This document shows, in pieces, positions 33,625 through 41,251 of a stretch of DNA of 64,000 bases (positions are counted from its first letter, which is position 1; each line of letters starts with the position of its first letter). The position numbers were made by a program, and so were the translations under genes. The notes beneath the pieces were generated by a model that saw nothing but the letters and a program-made list of their open reading frames with translations, was not told where the DNA came from and did not search any database. This DNA is from Streptomyces griseoaurantiacus (GTDB lineage Bacteria; Actinomycetota; Actinomycetes; Streptomycetales; Streptomycetaceae), in contig BNBP01000007.1 in assembly GCA_014656015.1 (NCBI GenBank), positions 1 through 64,000 on the forward strand, written 5' to 3'.

Positions 33625-34842
33625 TCAGCATGCCGTTCCCCCCTGTCCCGCCGAGGCCGAGGCCAGCGCCTCCGCCCGCAGACCCGCCGCACGGCGCAGC
33701 GCGGCGACCGCCGGGTCCGCCGGGTCCCCCGCCTCGCCGTGCGCCGCCGCGAGCACCTCGTCGACCGTCGTGAGACCGCCCAGCTCCGCCCGGGCGGCCC
33801 GGCCCAGCGCGGTCACGGCGCCCGCCGCACGCGCGCGCTCCCGGCAGTGGAAGGCCAGCTCGCACGTGGACAGGCACTCCGGGGCGTACGTGGCCGGCAC
33901 CGACTCCACGGCGGCGGTCAGCCGCTCCGGCGGCAGGTCGAGGCCGAAGCAGGTGCCCTCGGGGAGCGCCTCGGCGATCTCCTCGATGCGGGTGAGCCGG
34001 GCGAGCTGCCGCCGGGTCACCGAGCGCTGCTTGCGCACGTCGACCGCGGAGGCCGTGGCCAGGTTGGAGAAGTCCTTGGGGCAGACGAGCAGGATCCGGT
34101 GCCGGACCGCGGGCGCGGGGTCCAGCCGCGCCGCGACCTCCTCCAGCGCGAGGACGTACACCGCGGACTGCCGGGCGGCGGCGCCCACCTTCGCCGGGTC
34201 GGCCGAGCCGTCCAGCATCGGGAAGGACTTGATCTCGACGACCGTCCAGGACCCGTCGGGGTGGACGACCACCGCGTCGGGCTCCAGGAACGCGGGGGAG
34301 CCGGCCACGTCGAGCGCGAGCATGGGGTGGTCGAGCAGTGTCCAGCCGCCCGCCTCGACGGCCTCCCGCAGCGCCAGCGCCGTCCGGGCCGTGCGCCCGG
34401 CCGGGCCCACCGCCGTCAGGTCCGGCACGGAGGAGGTCTCCGGGGGCGGGGCGGCCGGGTCCAGCTTCTCGTGCACCAGCCGGAGCAGTTCCGCGCCGCC
34501 GTCCGCCTTGACGCGCTTCTCGAAGGCGTTGCCCCGCGTGAGGGCGAACTGCGACTGCCCGAAGGAGGAGGGGGCGCCCAGCGCGTCCGCGAGCGCCGCC
34601 TTGTCCACCCCCGCGCCGTCGAGCAGTGCCCGCCGGTCGCAGCCGGGGTTGGCGGCCAGCGCGGCGAGCGCGCGGGCGTCCAGCGCCTTGGGCTGCGGCG
34701 GGGGCTCGCCCGGCACGGGGACGGCCGGGCCCCGCAGCTCAGCGAGCAGGTGCCGCAGCGCCGTCCCCCGCGTCCGCGGGGGCGGCACCCGGTTCGGCTC
34801 CCGGCCCGTGGCGGGTTTCGCGCTGTCGGGGAATTCGCTCAC
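33625..34842 (-). CDS. RecB/Cas4-like PD-(D/E)XK nuclease with four-Cys cluster
   Basis: A 405-residue protein. In order: a Cys (ANPGCDRR, about 68), GNAFEKRV (Glu about 108), EPDAVVV (Asp about 189), VVEIKSF (Glu 203, Lys 205), RQSAVYVLAL (Gln 225, Tyr 229), and ECLSTCELAFHC with Cys 323, 327 and 333. Asp, ExK and QxxxY form the RecB-type nuclease core; one Cys before and three after is how Cas4, AddB and Dna2 hold a 4Fe-4S cluster. The start is uncertain: GTG 34842 is used, GTG 34788 has a better ribosome site. Its 5' end overlaps the PAP2 gene. First of the three-gene unit. Confidence 0.75.
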   Translation of the reverse strand: MSEFPDSAKPATGREPNRVPPPRTRGTALRHLLAELRGPAVPVPGEPPPQPKALDARALAALAANPGCDRRALLDGAGVDKAALADALGAPSSFGQSQFALTRGNAFEKRVKADGGAELLRLVHEKLDPAAPPPETSSVPDLTAVGPAGRTARTALALREAVEAGGWTLLDHPMLALDVAGSPAFLEPDAVVVHPDGSWTVVEIKSFPMLDGSADPAKVGAAARQSAVYVLALEEVAARLDPAPAVRHRILLVCPKDFSNLATASAVDVRKQRSVTRRQLARLTRIEEIAEALPEGTCFGLDLPPERLTAAVESVPATYAPECLSTCELAFHCRERARAAGAVTALGRAARAELGGLTTVDEVLAAAHGEAGDPADPAVAALRRAAGLRAEALASASAGQGGTAC

Positions 34843-35752
34843 CCGCCGAAGTCTGGCATCCGCCACTGACAATCGGGGAACCGCCGCCGCGCACGGCCGC
34901 CACCACCGGGGCCAGCCGCGCCGCCGACGCCGTCCGCAGCACCACCGCGAGCCGCATCACCGGTCCGGCCAGCAGCAGACCGACACCCATCACCGCCGCC
35001 CCGGCGACCGCGTCGAGCAGATAGTGGTTCGCGGTGCCCATCACCACGATCGTGGTGAACAGCGGATAGACGACACCCGCGACCTTCATCAGCGGCGAGC
35101 GGCCGTGGCGCCACAGCATGACCCCGCACCACAGCGCCCAGCCCACGTGCAGGCTCGGCATCGCCGCGTACTGGTTCGTCATGCCGCCCATGCCGCGCGG
35201 CGCGCTCGCCTCCCCGCCCCACCAGCCGTAGGAGCTGTACTGCGCCATCGTGTCCACGAAGCCGTGGGCGGGGTGCAGCAGCCGGGGCGGGCAGGTCGGC
35301 AGCAGCGTGAAGCCGATCAGACCGAGGAACGTGGACGTCATCAGCCAGGTGCGGACCATGCGGTACTGCTCCGCGTGCGCGCGGAACATCCACACGAGGA
35401 TCGCGGGGGTGACGATGTAGTGCAGCGAGGCGTACCAGAAGTCGGCCGGGACGCCCAGCCAGGCATGGTCCGTGAACAGCCGGTTGAGCGGGTGCTCGGC
35501 GTTGATGTGGAGGAGCTTCTCGACGCGCAGGATCGCCAGCCCGTGGTCGACGGCACCGGACACGTCCCCGCGCACGATGAGCCGTCCCGCCGAGTACGCG
35601 GCGTACACCACGACGATCAGCGGCAGTTCCGTCCACCAACGGGCACGGGACCTCGAGGTCTTCGCCTCTTGCGGCCGGACCCGCGGGCGCTCCTCGCGCT
35701 CCGGCCCGGGCCGCGGACCCGCCTCGATGCCCGGCGATTCGGTCTGCGCCAT
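34739..35752 (-). CDS. PAP2-family membrane phosphatase
   Basis: A 337-residue membrane protein with about six helices after a charged N-terminus. Active-site motifs of the PAP2/inositolphosphotransferase type are NQYAAMPSLHVGWALW (with Ser-Leu-His) and MGTANHYLLDAVAG (with the His and Asp). Such enzymes dephosphorylate membrane lipids or transfer a phosphate head group. GGGAGGG precedes ATG 35752. The C-terminal 40 residues (GGCQTSAGERIPRQRE and on) are soluble and overlap the 5' part of the downstream nuclease gene by about 100 bases in another frame. Confidence 0.85.
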   Translation of the reverse strand: MAQTESPGIEAGPRPGPEREERPRVRPQEAKTSRSRARWWTELPLIVVVYAAYSAGRLIVRGDVSGAVDHGLAILRVEKLLHINAEHPLNRLFTDHAWLGVPADFWYASLHYIVTPAILVWMFRAHAEQYRMVRTWLMTSTFLGLIGFTLLPTCPPRLLHPAHGFVDTMAQYSSYGWWGGEASAPRGMGGMTNQYAAMPSLHVGWALWCGVMLWRHGRSPLMKVAGVVYPLFTTIVVMGTANHYLLDAVAGAAVMGVGLLLAGPVMRLAVVLRTASAARLAPVVAAVRGGGSPIVSGGCQTSAGERIPRQRETRHGPGAEPGAAPADAGDGAAAPAR

Positions 35753-36001
35753 CCGATCGCCCTCCCCCTTCTCGTCGCTGCGGGTGCCCGATGGCATGAC
35801 GGCCCACCTTACGGTGCCTGAACACGTCGCCGTGGGTGCCCCCGGCACTGCAAGACGCGGAGATCGCGTTCCGGGTTGCCCGTACGGGCCGCCCGGAGGC
35901 GGCCGGAGGCCCTTCGACAGGGTGCGCGATGATGGAAGAAGCCGCCTCTTCTTTTGTCTCGGAATCCCGCCCCGGATTCTTTGTCTCGGAAGGTCCCTCT
36001 C

Positions 36002-36598
36002 ATGGCACCGCGCATCCTGCTGGCCCGGCACGGACAGACGGAATGGTCCCTGCTCGGAAAGCACACGGGACGCACGGACGTACCGCTCCTCGAGGAGGGC
36101 CGGCAGGGGGCCAAACTCCTGGGCGAACGGCTGCACCGGGCGCCCCTGGACGGCCTGCCCGGGGCCCTGGTGCGCACGAGCCCGCTCCTGCGCGCGCGGG
36201 AGACGTGCGAACTGGCCGGCTTCGGCGACCGCGCCGAGCCCTGGGACGCGCTCCTGGAGTGGGACTACGGGGAGTACGAGGGCATGACGCCGGACGAGAT
36301 CCAGGAAGCGCGGCCGGGCTGGCTGCTCTGGCGCGAGGGCGCCCCCCGGGGCGAGACGGCGGCGGAGGTCACCGCGCGGGCCGACGAGGTCGTCTCCTGG
36401 GCGCGGGAGCAGGAGCGGGACGTCCTGCTGTTCGCCCACGGGCACGTGCTGCGCGCGATCGGGGCGCGGTGGCTGGGGCTGCCGCTGTCGTTCGGGGCGC
36501 GCGTGCGGCTGAGCCCCGCCTCGCTGTGCGTCCTGGGCTGGGCGTACGGGGAGGCCGCGATCGAGTCGTGGAACGACGTCGGGCACCTCGCGGGGTGA
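36002..36598 (+). CDS. Histidine phosphatase family protein
   Basis: A 198-residue enzyme of the phosphoglycerate-mutase-like group. The phosphohistidine motif [22 protein letters not shown] lies at residues 5-26 (RHG), [20 protein letters not shown] follows, Glu in [10 protein letters not shown] is the proton donor, and [10 protein letters not shown] contains the second His. The size fits broad-specificity phosphatases. GGAAGG lies before ATG 36002. Divergent from the PAP2 gene, with about 250 bases between. Confidence 0.9.
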   Translation: MAPRILLARHGQTEWSLLGKHTGRTDVPLLEEGRQGAKLLGERLHRAPLDGLPGALVRTSPLLRARETCELAGFGDRAEPWDALLEWDYGEYEGMTPDEIQEARPGWLLWREGAPRGETAAEVTARADEVVSWAREQERDVLLFAHGHVLRAIGARWLGLPLSFGARVRLSPASLCVLGWAYGEAAIESWNDVGHLAG

Positions 36599-36632
36599 GG
36601 ACGGCCTCCCGGCGGCCCGGGCGCGACCCGGC

Positions 36633-38042
36633 TCAGCGTGCCGGGCGGGGCAGGGAGGCGTGGCGGTCGAGGAACGCCGCGACCTGCGCCGTCCTGCGGT
36701 GGGGGAGCAGCAGCCGCCTCGTCGTGGACAGCATGGTGTGCACGCGGGCGGACCGGACCTCGTCCAGCAGGTCGAGCACCCGGTGGCCCGCCGCCGCGGC
36801 CTCCTCGGGGCGGCCGTCGCGGGCCAGGTCGTCCGCCAGCTCCGCCGTGTAGAGGACGGTGTTCCGGGCGAAGTGCGGGTCCTGCAGCCGCGCCGCACGG
36901 CGCGCGTGCCGGGCCGCCCGCGCCCAGTCGCCCAGCACCGACCAGCACTGCGCCTCCAGGCCCTCCAGTTCGGCCTCGCCGTAGAAGGACATCCACTCGG
37001 GGTCCGCGGCCGCCGGACCGTGGGCGAACAGCGAGCGGGCCCGGGCCAGCGCCCGTTCGCAGGCCGCGCGGTCGCCGAGTCCGGCCCGGCCGCCCGCCTC
37101 GCGCAGCGCCAGCAGCGACAGCAGCCGGGGCGAACCCAGCGGCCCGGCCGCCCGCAGGCCCGCCTGGGCCGCCCGCAGCGCCTCGTGGGGCCGGCCCGCG
37201 TCCCGGGCCAGGAACGAGGTGTTGCAGAAGGCGTGTGCCTCCAGGGCCGGGTCCCCGGCCGTCCGGGCCGTCGCGAGGGCCTCCGCGTAGTGCGAGCGCG
37301 CGTCGTCGAGGCGGCCCGAGTCGTGTGCCAGCCAGCCCACCGAGAGGGCCAGTTCGCCCGCCGCCGCGTACAGCCGGCCGGCCGCCGAGGGGTGCGCGGC
37401 GCCGGAGTCGAGCAGGGCGTACGCGGTCTGCAGCGGGGCGGCGGCGTACCGGTACAGGCCGTCGGCGCCGTGCCGGTCGTCGAGCAGCCGGATCCGCCGC
37501 ACGGCCTCCTCCAGCAGGTCCGCCTCGGCGGTGCCCGCGCGGCGGCTCGGGCGTCCGGCGGCGGCCGCGGCGTCGGGGCCGAGGGCCGTCTGGGCGGCCA
37601 GGGCCGTCAAGGGTGTCAAGGGTGTCAAGGAGACTGCCGCCACGGTGGCGGTGCCGCCGGTCATGAATGCGCGACGCCGCACGTCGCTCTCCTCGTGGTC
37701 CGTTCCAAGGTGCTGTCGGTGCGGGGGATTCTCCCCGGCCGGGCGCGGGGAGCGGCCGCGCACGGACGAGCGGGGGGCGAATCCCAGGTCGGTCAGCTCC
37801 CGGCCGGGGAACATGTGCAGGAACACCCGTTCGTAGGCGTAGTTGGGGCAGCGGATCTCCCCCGCCTCCACCCGGCCGATGTACCGGGCGTCGCAGCTCA
37901 CACGCTCGCCGATCTCCCGGGCAGCCCGCCGCACCGCCGCCGCGAACTCGCCCGGCGAGCGCTGCCCGCGCAGCTCCCGGAAGGCCAGGTTCGGCCTCGC
38001 GGGCAGGGGGGACTGGGACGAGGTCACCGCTGACGACGCCAT
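36633..38042 (-). CDS. XRE-type regulator with TPR-like repeats
   Basis: A 469-residue regulator. Residues about 20-95 form a helix-turn-helix: LAFRELRGQRSPGEFAAAVRRAAREIGERVSCDARYIGRVEAGEIRCPNYAYERVFLHMF. Near 120-150 stands RRRAFMTGGTATVAAVSLTPL, a hydrophobic stretch behind three Arg that resembles a twin-arginine signal but is internal. From 170 on come tetratricopeptide-like helices (LYAAAGELALSVGWLAHDSGRLDDARSHYAEAL and similar). This is a large Streptomyces group including NsdA-type regulators of development and antibiotic production. An inverted-repeat pair precedes it. Confidence 0.8.
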   Translation of the reverse strand: MASSAVTSSQSPLPARPNLAFRELRGQRSPGEFAAAVRRAAREIGERVSCDARYIGRVEAGEIRCPNYAYERVFLHMFPGRELTDLGFAPRSSVRGRSPRPAGENPPHRQHLGTDHEESDVRRRAFMTGGTATVAAVSLTPLTPLTALAAQTALGPDAAAAAGRPSRRAGTAEADLLEEAVRRIRLLDDRHGADGLYRYAAAPLQTAYALLDSGAAHPSAAGRLYAAAGELALSVGWLAHDSGRLDDARSHYAEALATARTAGDPALEAHAFCNTSFLARDAGRPHEALRAAQAGLRAAGPLGSPRLLSLLALREAGGRAGLGDRAACERALARARSLFAHGPAAADPEWMSFYGEAELEGLEAQCWSVLGDWARAARHARRAARLQDPHFARNTVLYTAELADDLARDGRPEEAAAAGHRVLDLLDEVRSARVHTMLSTTRRLLLPHRRTAQVAAFLDRHASLPRPAR

Positions 38043-38134
38043 GGCCGGGCCCTCTCTCGCACTCCGTCGACCCCACCGGGTCGATCCGTCCGACGGTGCA
38101 TGAACGTACCCGTCCGTCAGATGCCGTGATGCGA

Positions 38135-38165
38135 GGTTTGGCTACAAACCGGATATCTCATCCGG
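38135..38165. promoter_or_regulatory. Two adjoining inverted repeats upstream of the XRE gene
   Basis: GGTTTG-GCTA-CAAACC (38135-38150) runs into CCGGAT-ATCTC-ATCCGG (38149-38165), sharing two bases. They lie in the divergent promoter region of the regulator and the 160-aa gene. Their alternatives as hairpins exclude each other at the shared CC. Confidence 0.5.
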
Positions 38166-38293
38166 GATCTGCCATGAACTGCCATCCTCGGGAAGGTGTG
38201 TGCGCCGTAGCCGTCGGCGGGCTCGTGCGTTGTACCCCGTGGACCGGGAGCCGCCGGAACTCCCGACCACTCAGCCGTCAGGAGGGGTACGCC

Positions 38294-38776
38294 GTGTGGG
38301 AGACCGGGATGACGAGGATCGATCCCCGAAGGTCGCGTGGAGCACATGGAGCCCATGGAGCCCATGGGGCGCAGGGGGCGCAGGGGGCTCACGGGGTGCA
38401 CGGCGCACGCGGGGCGCTGTCGTCGCCCGGCCTTCCCGACGTGGTGACCGTGCCCGCCCGGCAGGGACTCGAGGCCGTGGACATCCTGCGCCGCGGCACG
38501 GGGGACCGGGTCGGACCCGTCCTGCACGACGACGACTGCGACACCCTCGGCTTCCTGGTGCCGGCCGGGACGGCGGACGCCTGGGACGTGCCGGGCAGCA
38601 CCTGTACCCAGACCGACGGTTCGGCGACGGCACCGGCCGCCCCCGAGCCGGCCGGCGAGGGCGGCGGCTGGCTGCTGCCGCCCGGCGGCGCCGAGCCGGC
38701 CACGGACCCCGCGGTGCTGCGGGACGCGCTCGGCGAGGCCGCGCGACTGCTCCGGGCGGCGGACAGCTGCAGGTGA
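38294..38776 (+). CDS. Unknown Streptomyces protein with His-Gly-Ala repeat
   Basis: A 160-residue protein. GTG 38294 is chosen because GGAGG ends 8 bases before it; ATG 38309 is the alternative. The conserved part PDVVTVPARQGLEAVDILRRG...GPVLHDDDCDTLGFLVPAGTADAWDVPGS and the end GGWLLPPGG...EPAVLR-type are what I recall from Streptomyces proteins of unknown function. Residues about 13-38 are a low-complexity GAH/GAQ repeat made by a 9-base DNA repeat, probably variable between strains. The next gene encodes a spermidine-synthase-like protein. Confidence 0.65.
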   Translation: MWETGMTRIDPRRSRGAHGAHGAHGAQGAQGAHGVHGARGALSSPGLPDVVTVPARQGLEAVDILRRGTGDRVGPVLHDDDCDTLGFLVPAGTADAWDVPGSTCTQTDGSATAPAAPEPAGEGGGWLLPPGGAEPATDPAVLRDALGEAARLLRAADSCR

Positions 38777-38850
38777 GCCCGGGGACCGGGCCCCGCCGGT
38801 GAGGCCGTGGTCCCGCCCGGGGCCGCAGGCGCCCGGCCGATAATGGGCGG

Positions 38851-39795
38851 ATGGCGAGGAGCGCGAGGGCGGCGAAGACCCCGAAGGCCGGCAGGGCCCC
38901 GAAGGCCGGCAGGGCCGTGACGGACGAGGGGGCGGCGAGTGGCCGGGGCGGCGGCCGACGGGCGGCCGCCGAGGTCGAGGAGACCGTCGACGGCGGACTG
39001 GCCCGGCTGACGCCCGACCGCGACCGCCCCCACTCCTGGAGCCTGTTCCTCGACGGCGCCCCGCAGTCGCACGTCGACCTGGACGACCCCACACGTCTCG
39101 CCTTCGACTACCAGCGCCGCCTCGGCCATGTGATCGACCTCGCCGCCCCGCCCGGCCGGCCGCTGCGGATCGCGCACCTCGGCGGCGGGGCCTTCACCCT
39201 CGCCCGGTACACCGCCGCCACCCGCCCCCGCTCCACCCAGCTAGTCGTCGAGCGCGACGGCGCCCTCGTGCGGTTCGTCCGCGAGACGCTGCCGCTCGAC
39301 CCGCGCGCGCGGATCCGCGTCCGCACCCTCGACGCCCGCGAGGGCCTCGCCAAGCTGCCGGAGGACTGGGCCGACCTCGTCCTCGCCGACGTGTTCGACG
39401 GGGCCCGCACACCGGCCCACCTCACCTCGGTGGAGTTCCTCGCCGACGCCCGCCGGGTGGTGCGCCCCGGCGGGCTGTACGCGGCGAACCTGACGGACGG
39501 TCCGCCGCTGGCCCATCTGCGCGGACAGATCGCCACGGCGGCGGAGGTCTTCCCGGAACTGGCGCTGGTCGCCGAACCGGCCGTGCTGCGCGGCCGGCGC
39601 TTCGGCAACGCGATACTCCTCGCCTCCGACGCGCCGCTGCCCCTCGCCGAACTCACCCGGCGCGCGGCCTCGGACCCGCACTCCGCCCGGGTCGAACACG
39701 GCGGGGCGCTGGCCGACTTCACCGGCGGCGCCCGCCCGGTCACCGACACCGACGCGGTGGCGTCGCCGGCGCCGCCGCCCTCGGTGTTCGACTGA
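38851..39795 (+). CDS. Spermidine-synthase-like protein
   Basis: A 314-residue protein with a class I methyltransferase-type fold: LRIAHLGGGAFTLARYTAATRPRSTQLVVERDGALVRFVRETL (motif I and the acidic end of strand 2), DAREGLAKLPEDWADLVLADVFDGARTPAHLTSVEFLADARRVVRPGGLY. This matches polyamine synthase-like proteins of actinobacteria, although the polyamine-binding Asp pair of true enzymes is not certain. The N-terminal 40 residues are a Lys/Ala/Gly repeat (KAGRAPKAGRA), likely disordered. No other polyamine gene is near. Confidence 0.75.
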   Translation: MARSARAAKTPKAGRAPKAGRAVTDEGAASGRGGGRRAAAEVEETVDGGLARLTPDRDRPHSWSLFLDGAPQSHVDLDDPTRLAFDYQRRLGHVIDLAAPPGRPLRIAHLGGGAFTLARYTAATRPRSTQLVVERDGALVRFVRETLPLDPRARIRVRTLDAREGLAKLPEDWADLVLADVFDGARTPAHLTSVEFLADARRVVRPGGLYAANLTDGPPLAHLRGQIATAAEVFPELALVAEPAVLRGRRFGNAILLASDAPLPLAELTRRAASDPHSARVEHGGALADFTGGARPVTDTDAVASPAPPPSVFD

Positions 39796-39843
39796 GCGGG
39801 GCCGTGCCGTCGTGCGCCGTGCCGTACCTCGTGCGCGGACGGC

Positions 39844-40425
39844 TCAGTAGGTGCCGATGTCCACGTGCGGCGGCCCGTCGTGCCAGGTGCAGAACACCGA
39901 CACCTTGTCCGCGCCCGAGGTGAACTCCACGCGGATCCACGACTCCGTCTTCCACACCTGCATCGACCAGCCGGCCCCCGGCGTCGCGGACACCAGCGTC
40001 GCGGAGGTGTCGCCGATGTCGAACACCACCCGGCCGCCGTCGGTGTCGTAGCCCTTGACCTCCCCGGAGGAGGCCGGAGGAGAACCCTTCGACGAGTGCG
40101 CGGAGGAGCCCGAGGAGTTCCCGGAGTCCCCCGAGGACGAGGAGGGCGGGGAGGAGGCGGCCCCCGGGGTGCCGGACGGCGCGGGCGCCTTCGACGTCCG
40201 GGACGGGGACGGACTGTGCGCCGGCTTCGGCGGGCGGCTGGTCGGCCGGGCCAGCGCCCTGGCCTCCTGCGTCGAGCCTGCCGCCGTGATGGGCAGGGCG
40301 CGCGGCGGGTCGTAGGCGGTTCCCGCCATGACCGTGTGGACACCCCACCACGACAGGGTGACCGCCGCGCCGGTGGCGAGCGACCACGCCGATACGTGAA
40401 CGAGTCCTCTGTACATCGCTGTCAT
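39844..40425 (-). CDS. Secreted or membrane-anchored protein with Ser/Pro linker
   Basis: A 193-residue protein: a hydrophobic N-terminal segment (LVHVSAWSLATGAAVTLSWWGVHTVMAG, residues 8-35), a long Pro/Ser/Thr linker (about 55-120) and a C-terminal small domain (GRVVFDIGDTSATLVSATPGAGWSMQVWKTESWIRVEF, ending HDGPPHVDIGTY) of beta character. I do not recognise a named family. GAGG precedes ATG 40425. It is divergent from a two-component system, so it could be a target or extracellular sensor partner of it. Confidence 0.65.
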   Translation of the reverse strand: MTAMYRGLVHVSAWSLATGAAVTLSWWGVHTVMAGTAYDPPRALPITAAGSTQEARALARPTSRPPKPAHSPSPSRTSKAPAPSGTPGAASSPPSSSSGDSGNSSGSSAHSSKGSPPASSGEVKGYDTDGGRVVFDIGDTSATLVSATPGAGWSMQVWKTESWIRVEFTSGADKVSVFCTWHDGPPHVDIGTY

Positions 40426-40546
40426 ACTGCCTCACCCGCCCCACGCGCGTCCCGCCAGTCGCACACAGTCTCGAATGTCCTTTGTGCGTCGTGGAGTTGT
40501 CCACAGGCTCCGGAGCCACCCGCGCGCATGGCGTACGGTGCGGCGC

Positions 40547-41251
40547 ATGGCAAGTGTGCTCGTGGTCGAGGACGACCAGTTCGTACGCTCCGCGCTCATC
40601 CGGCATCTGACCGAGGCCACGCACCTCGTGCGCAGTGTCGGCACCGCGCTCGAGGCACTGCGCGAGGTCGCCCACTTCTCGTTCGACGTCGTGATACTCG
40701 ATCTCGGACTGCCCGATCTGGACGGCTCCGAGGCGCTGAAGATGCTGCGCGGCATCACCGACGTACCGGTGATCGTGGCCACCGCGCGGGACGACGAGAC
40801 GGAGATCGTCCGGCTGCTCAACGCGGGCGCCGACGACTACCTGACCAAGCCGTTCTCCGTGGAGCACCTCTCCGCCCGGATGGCCGCCGTGCTGCGCCGG
40901 GCCCGCTCCGGCGCGGGCGGGGCCCCGGCCTCCGCGGTGATCCGCGTCGGCGGCCTCGCCATCGACCCGCTGCGCCGCCAGGCCGAACTCGACGGCACGC
41001 CCCTGGACCTGACCCGCCGCGAGTTCGACCTGCTCGCCTTCCTCGCCGGCCGCCCCGGAGTGGTCGTCCCCCGCAGGGAACTGCTCGCCGAGGTGTGGCA
41101 GCAGTCCTACGGCGACGACCAGACCATCGACGTCCACCTCTCCTGGCTGCGGCGCAAGCTGGGGGAGACGGCGGCCAGGCCCCGCTATCTGCACACCCTG
41201 CGTGGCGTCGGCGTGAAGCTGGAGCCGCCGGGAGCGGAGCCGCTGTCATGA
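40547..41251 (+). CDS. OmpR-type response regulator
   Basis: A 234-residue response regulator. The receiver domain (1-120) has the acidic pair ED at 8-9, phosphorylated Asp 52 in VVILDLGLPDLDG and Lys 101 in LTKPF. The C-terminal winged helix shows PLDLTRREFDLLAFLAGRPGVVVPRRELLAEVW and DQTIDVHLSWLRRKLGE. ATG 40547 gives the standard N-terminus; the frame is open upstream. Its stop overlaps the kinase start as ATGA. It is divergent from a secreted protein gene. Confidence 0.9.
   Translation: MASVLVVEDDQFVRSALIRHLTEATHLVRSVGTALEALREVAHFSFDVVILDLGLPDLDGSEALKMLRGITDVPVIVATARDDETEIVRLLNAGADDYLTKPFSVEHLSARMAAVLRRARSGAGGAPASAVIRVGGLAIDPLRRQAELDGTPLDLTRREFDLLAFLAGRPGVVVPRRELLAEVWQQSYGDDQTIDVHLSWLRRKLGETAARPRYLHTLRGVGVKLEPPGAEPLS

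Noticed and set aside
29190-35752. Known defence system (for example a named anti-phage operon)
   Set aside because: The nuclease-helicase pair resembles repair enzymes, and the middle protein matches no defence protein that I can recognise, so no known system is claimed.
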